A stretch of DNA of 7,933 nucleotides from Acidobacteriaceae bacterium. GTDB taxonomy: Bacteria; Acidobacteriota; Terriglobia; Terriglobales; Acidobacteriaceae. Location: the NCBI GenBank assembly GCA_030049955.1, contig JASIJX010000073.1:1-7933 (forward strand), given 5' to 3'. A program made the translations under genes and the position numbers. The notes below the pieces were generated by a model. That model made no database searches and was not told where the DNA came from. It saw nothing but the letters and a program-made list of their open reading frames with translations. Positions 6,246 to 7,933 of the stretch are shown one piece after another (position 1 is the first letter of the stretch; every line of letters begins with the position of its first letter).

Positions 6246-7853
6246 ATGGCATTGGAACAAGGACAGCGCGTAGGCGACTACGAAGTTCTCAGCCTGCTAG
6301 GCAGCGGCGGCATGGGCCAGGTGTACCGCGTCCGGAACATCATCTCCGATCGCCAAGAAGCGATGAAGGTTCTTCTCCCGGACTATGCCTCCGAGCCGGA
6401 ACTGGCGGCTCGCTTCGTGATGGAAATCCGCACGGTCGCAGCTCTGGAACATCCCAACATCGCTCAGCTCAGAACAGCCTTCCAGTTCCAGAACCAGTTG
6501 GTCATGGTGATGGAATTCGTGGAAGGAGTAACCCTGGAGAAGCTCGCGGGCTCGGAACAAATTCCGGTTGAAAATGTGCTTGATTACGCGGCGCAGGTCC
6601 TTTCCGCGTTAAGTTACGCACACAGCCGCGGAGTAACGCATCGCGACATCAAGCCGGCGAACATCATGATCACGTCGCATGGGCTGGTCAAGCTGATGGA
6701 CTTCGGAATCGCGAAGTCCACCGAAAATCTCCAGCTTACGCGGCCAGGAACCACGATGGGCTCGATCTACTATATGTCGCCTGAGCAAGTGCTTGGAGGC
6801 ACAGCGGACGCGCGGTCGGATCTCTACTCTCTAGGCGTCACGATGTACGAGATGCTTACCGGGCGACGTCCATTCCATGCCGACACTTCTTTCAGCGTTC
6901 TCAACGCGCACCTGAGAGAGACGCCTGTCCCGCCCATCGAGATCAACCCCACACTCCCGCCGGCGCTGAACCAGATCATCCTCCGCGCAATGGCGAAGGA
7001 GCCGGCAGAGCGTTTTCAATCCGCCGATGAAATGCGCAGCGCCGTTCGGAGCCTGCGGCAACTGGAGCAGCCAGTTGTGCCGGCTGCGGCGGTTGCAACC
7101 GCAGAGGTGTCCAAACCCATTGCGACGGAACAGTCGAGTGCAGCGCCAGTTCCGCCGGCGGTCCCGCTGCCGGCCGCGCCGAAAAGTCATCGCGGCCTGT
7201 GGATCGCCATGGGTTCCTTCGTCACGGTGGCCGTGCTGGCTGCGCTTGCGGCTCTGCTGCCGCGTTTCCTCTCGATTCATGCGGGACAGCAAGCCCAGAA
7301 GCCTGGAGCCGAGATGCAGGCTGTGCCGCAAGTGAGTCCTGCCTCATCTACTGCGCAGACATCTGCCGCCGCATCAGTACCCACTCCCCAGGCGCAACCG
7401 AATCCTGAGAAAACGAGTCCGGATATATTACCGCAGTCGAGCCAGCCGGCCCAGCGGACACCCGAAACGGCCAAGTCGCTGCGGGCGGCGCCAACCTCAA
7501 TGAATCAAAATCGAGTTCCCGCACCGATCGTGCAGGCGTCGTCGGTTACCGCGACGCAGTCCGCCGCACCTGCCGGACCATCTCCGCAACAGGTTCGGGA
7601 AGTGCATGACCGGTTGATCGATCTGAGTGCGCGCGCCGAAGCCGATAAAACCGGGGTCGAGTCAATTCGGCGACAGCAGCAGGCACAGGGCCTCGACTTG
7701 CGAGGTGACATACTTGCCGCAATGAACAGACTTGACAACGACATCAACGAAGCGAGTCAGGCTCTCAACCGAAAAGATCCCGATTCCGCCAACCAATATA
7801 TGGATCACGCGGAACAAGAACTGTCCACGCTTGAATCCTTCTTAGGCCGATAG
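6246..7853 (+). CDS. Transmembrane Hanks-type Ser/Thr protein kinase
   Basis: 535 aa. Phosphorylates Ser/Thr of unknown target proteins in the cytoplasm and may sense an envelope signal. The kinase domain spans about 12-272: glycine loop GSGGMG (19-24), ATP-binding Lys in AMK (K41), helix-C Glu (E60), catalytic loop HRDIKPAN (D134, N139), DFG (152-154), and SPE closing the activation segment (178-180). All essential residues are present, so it should be active; T169, T170 and S173 are possible activation-loop sites. A Pro/Ala linker leads to one membrane segment (about 317-339), then an Ala/Pro/Gln/Ser-rich stretch, then a charged, helix-prone C-terminal region (about 446-535) outside the cytoplasm. 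There are no PASTA, WD40, TPR or beta-propeller repeats. The start is the ATG at 6246, with GAGG 9 nt upstream. The stop TAG overlaps the ribosome binding site of the next gene, which argues for an operon. Confidence 0.93.
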   Translation: MALEQGQRVGDYEVLSLLGSGGMGQVYRVRNIISDRQEAMKVLLPDYASEPELAARFVMEIRTVAALEHPNIAQLRTAFQFQNQLVMVMEFVEGVTLEKLAGSEQIPVENVLDYAAQVLSALSYAHSRGVTHRDIKPANIMITSHGLVKLMDFGIAKSTENLQLTRPGTTMGSIYYMSPEQVLGGTADARSDLYSLGVTMYEMLTGRRPFHADTSFSVLNAHLRETPVPPIEINPTLPPALNQIILRAMAKEPAERFQSADEMRSAVRSLRQLEQPVVPAAAVATAEVSKPIATEQSSAAPVPPAVPLPAAPKSHRGLWIAMGSFVTVAVLAALAALLPRFLSIHAGQQAQKPGAEMQAVPQVSPASSTAQTSAAASVPTPQAQPNPEKTSPDILPQSSQPAQRTPETAKSLRAAPTSMNQNRVPAPIVQASSVTATQSAAPAGPSPQQVREVHDRLIDLSARAEADKTGVESIRRQQQAQGLDLRGDILAAMNRLDNDINEASQALNRKDPDSANQYMDHAEQELSTLESFLGR

Positions 7854-7857
7854 GAGA
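7852..7857 (+). promoter_or_regulatory. Ribosome binding site overlapping the kinase stop
   Basis: AGGAGA begins within the TAG stop of the kinase gene and lies 5 nt before the ATG at 7863. The overlap suggests translational coupling of the two genes. Confidence 0.65.
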
Positions 7858-7862
7858 AGACC

Positions 7863-7933
7863 ATGCGCAAGCTTCTACCCATGTTGTTTCTATTCCTCTC
7901 GTCTCTATTCCTTTCGACCAGCGTTTTATCGCC
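7863..7933 (+). CDS. Exported protein, N-terminal fragment (3'-partial)
   Basis: Only 23 full codons are in the window. They read MRKLLPMLFLFLSSLFLSTS and onward: two positive residues, then a long Leu/Phe/Ser-rich hydrophobic core, typical of a Sec signal peptide (a membrane anchor is also possible). The ATG has a good ribosome binding site and starts 9 nt after the kinase stop. Function cannot be told from this fragment. Co-transcription with a membrane kinase makes a shared envelope role plausible. Confidence 0.7.
   Translation, partial: MRKLLPMLFLFLSSLFLSTSVLS

Noticed and set aside
6218..6571. 117-codon + strand frame at the kinase start
   Set aside because: Overlaps the glycine loop and Lys region of the kinase in another frame; Arg/Ser/Pro-rich shadow translation.

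Overview
The window looks like a chromosomal stretch of a GC-rich Gram-negative soil-type bacterium, most probably an acidobacterium. This is inferred from gene content: a membrane-anchored Hanks-type Ser/Thr kinase, a secreted DUF4412-like protein, a clan GH-A glycosidase and a relic of a GEVRLLxAQIGG-repeat protein. No phylogenetic marker gene is present, so the placement is tentative.

Left part (1-1670, + strand): the 3' portion of a glycoside hydrolase gene whose start lies outside the window. It carries both clan GH-A glutamates and a C-terminal beta-sandwich. It converges on a minus-strand pair: a two-HKD phospholipase D superfamily protein (4007 to 2025) with a strongly basic, histone H1-like C-terminal tail, followed 54 nt downstream by a 60-codon reading frame with its own ribosome binding site (1970 to 1788).

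Middle (4008-4861): about 850 nt without an intact gene. It holds the upstream region of the PLD gene, a decayed fragment of a repeat protein (4253-4446, one frameshift), a nested inverted repeat (4598-4661), and a convincing sigma-70-type promoter (TTGACG, 17 nt, TAGACT) just before the next gene.

Right part (4862-7933, + strand): an exported DUF4412-like protein of unknown function, then a 232-nt gap with three imperfect 13-bp repeats and a possible terminator and promoter. Next is a 535-aa transmembrane Ser/Thr kinase with all catalytic motifs. Its stop codon overlaps the ribosome binding site of a further gene that runs off the end and begins with a signal peptide. Kinase and exported protein are therefore very likely co-transcribed.

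No CRISPR array, tRNA, rRNA, insertion sequence or clear defence system was seen. The least ordinary object is the PLD-family protein with the H1-like tail and its small companion frame.
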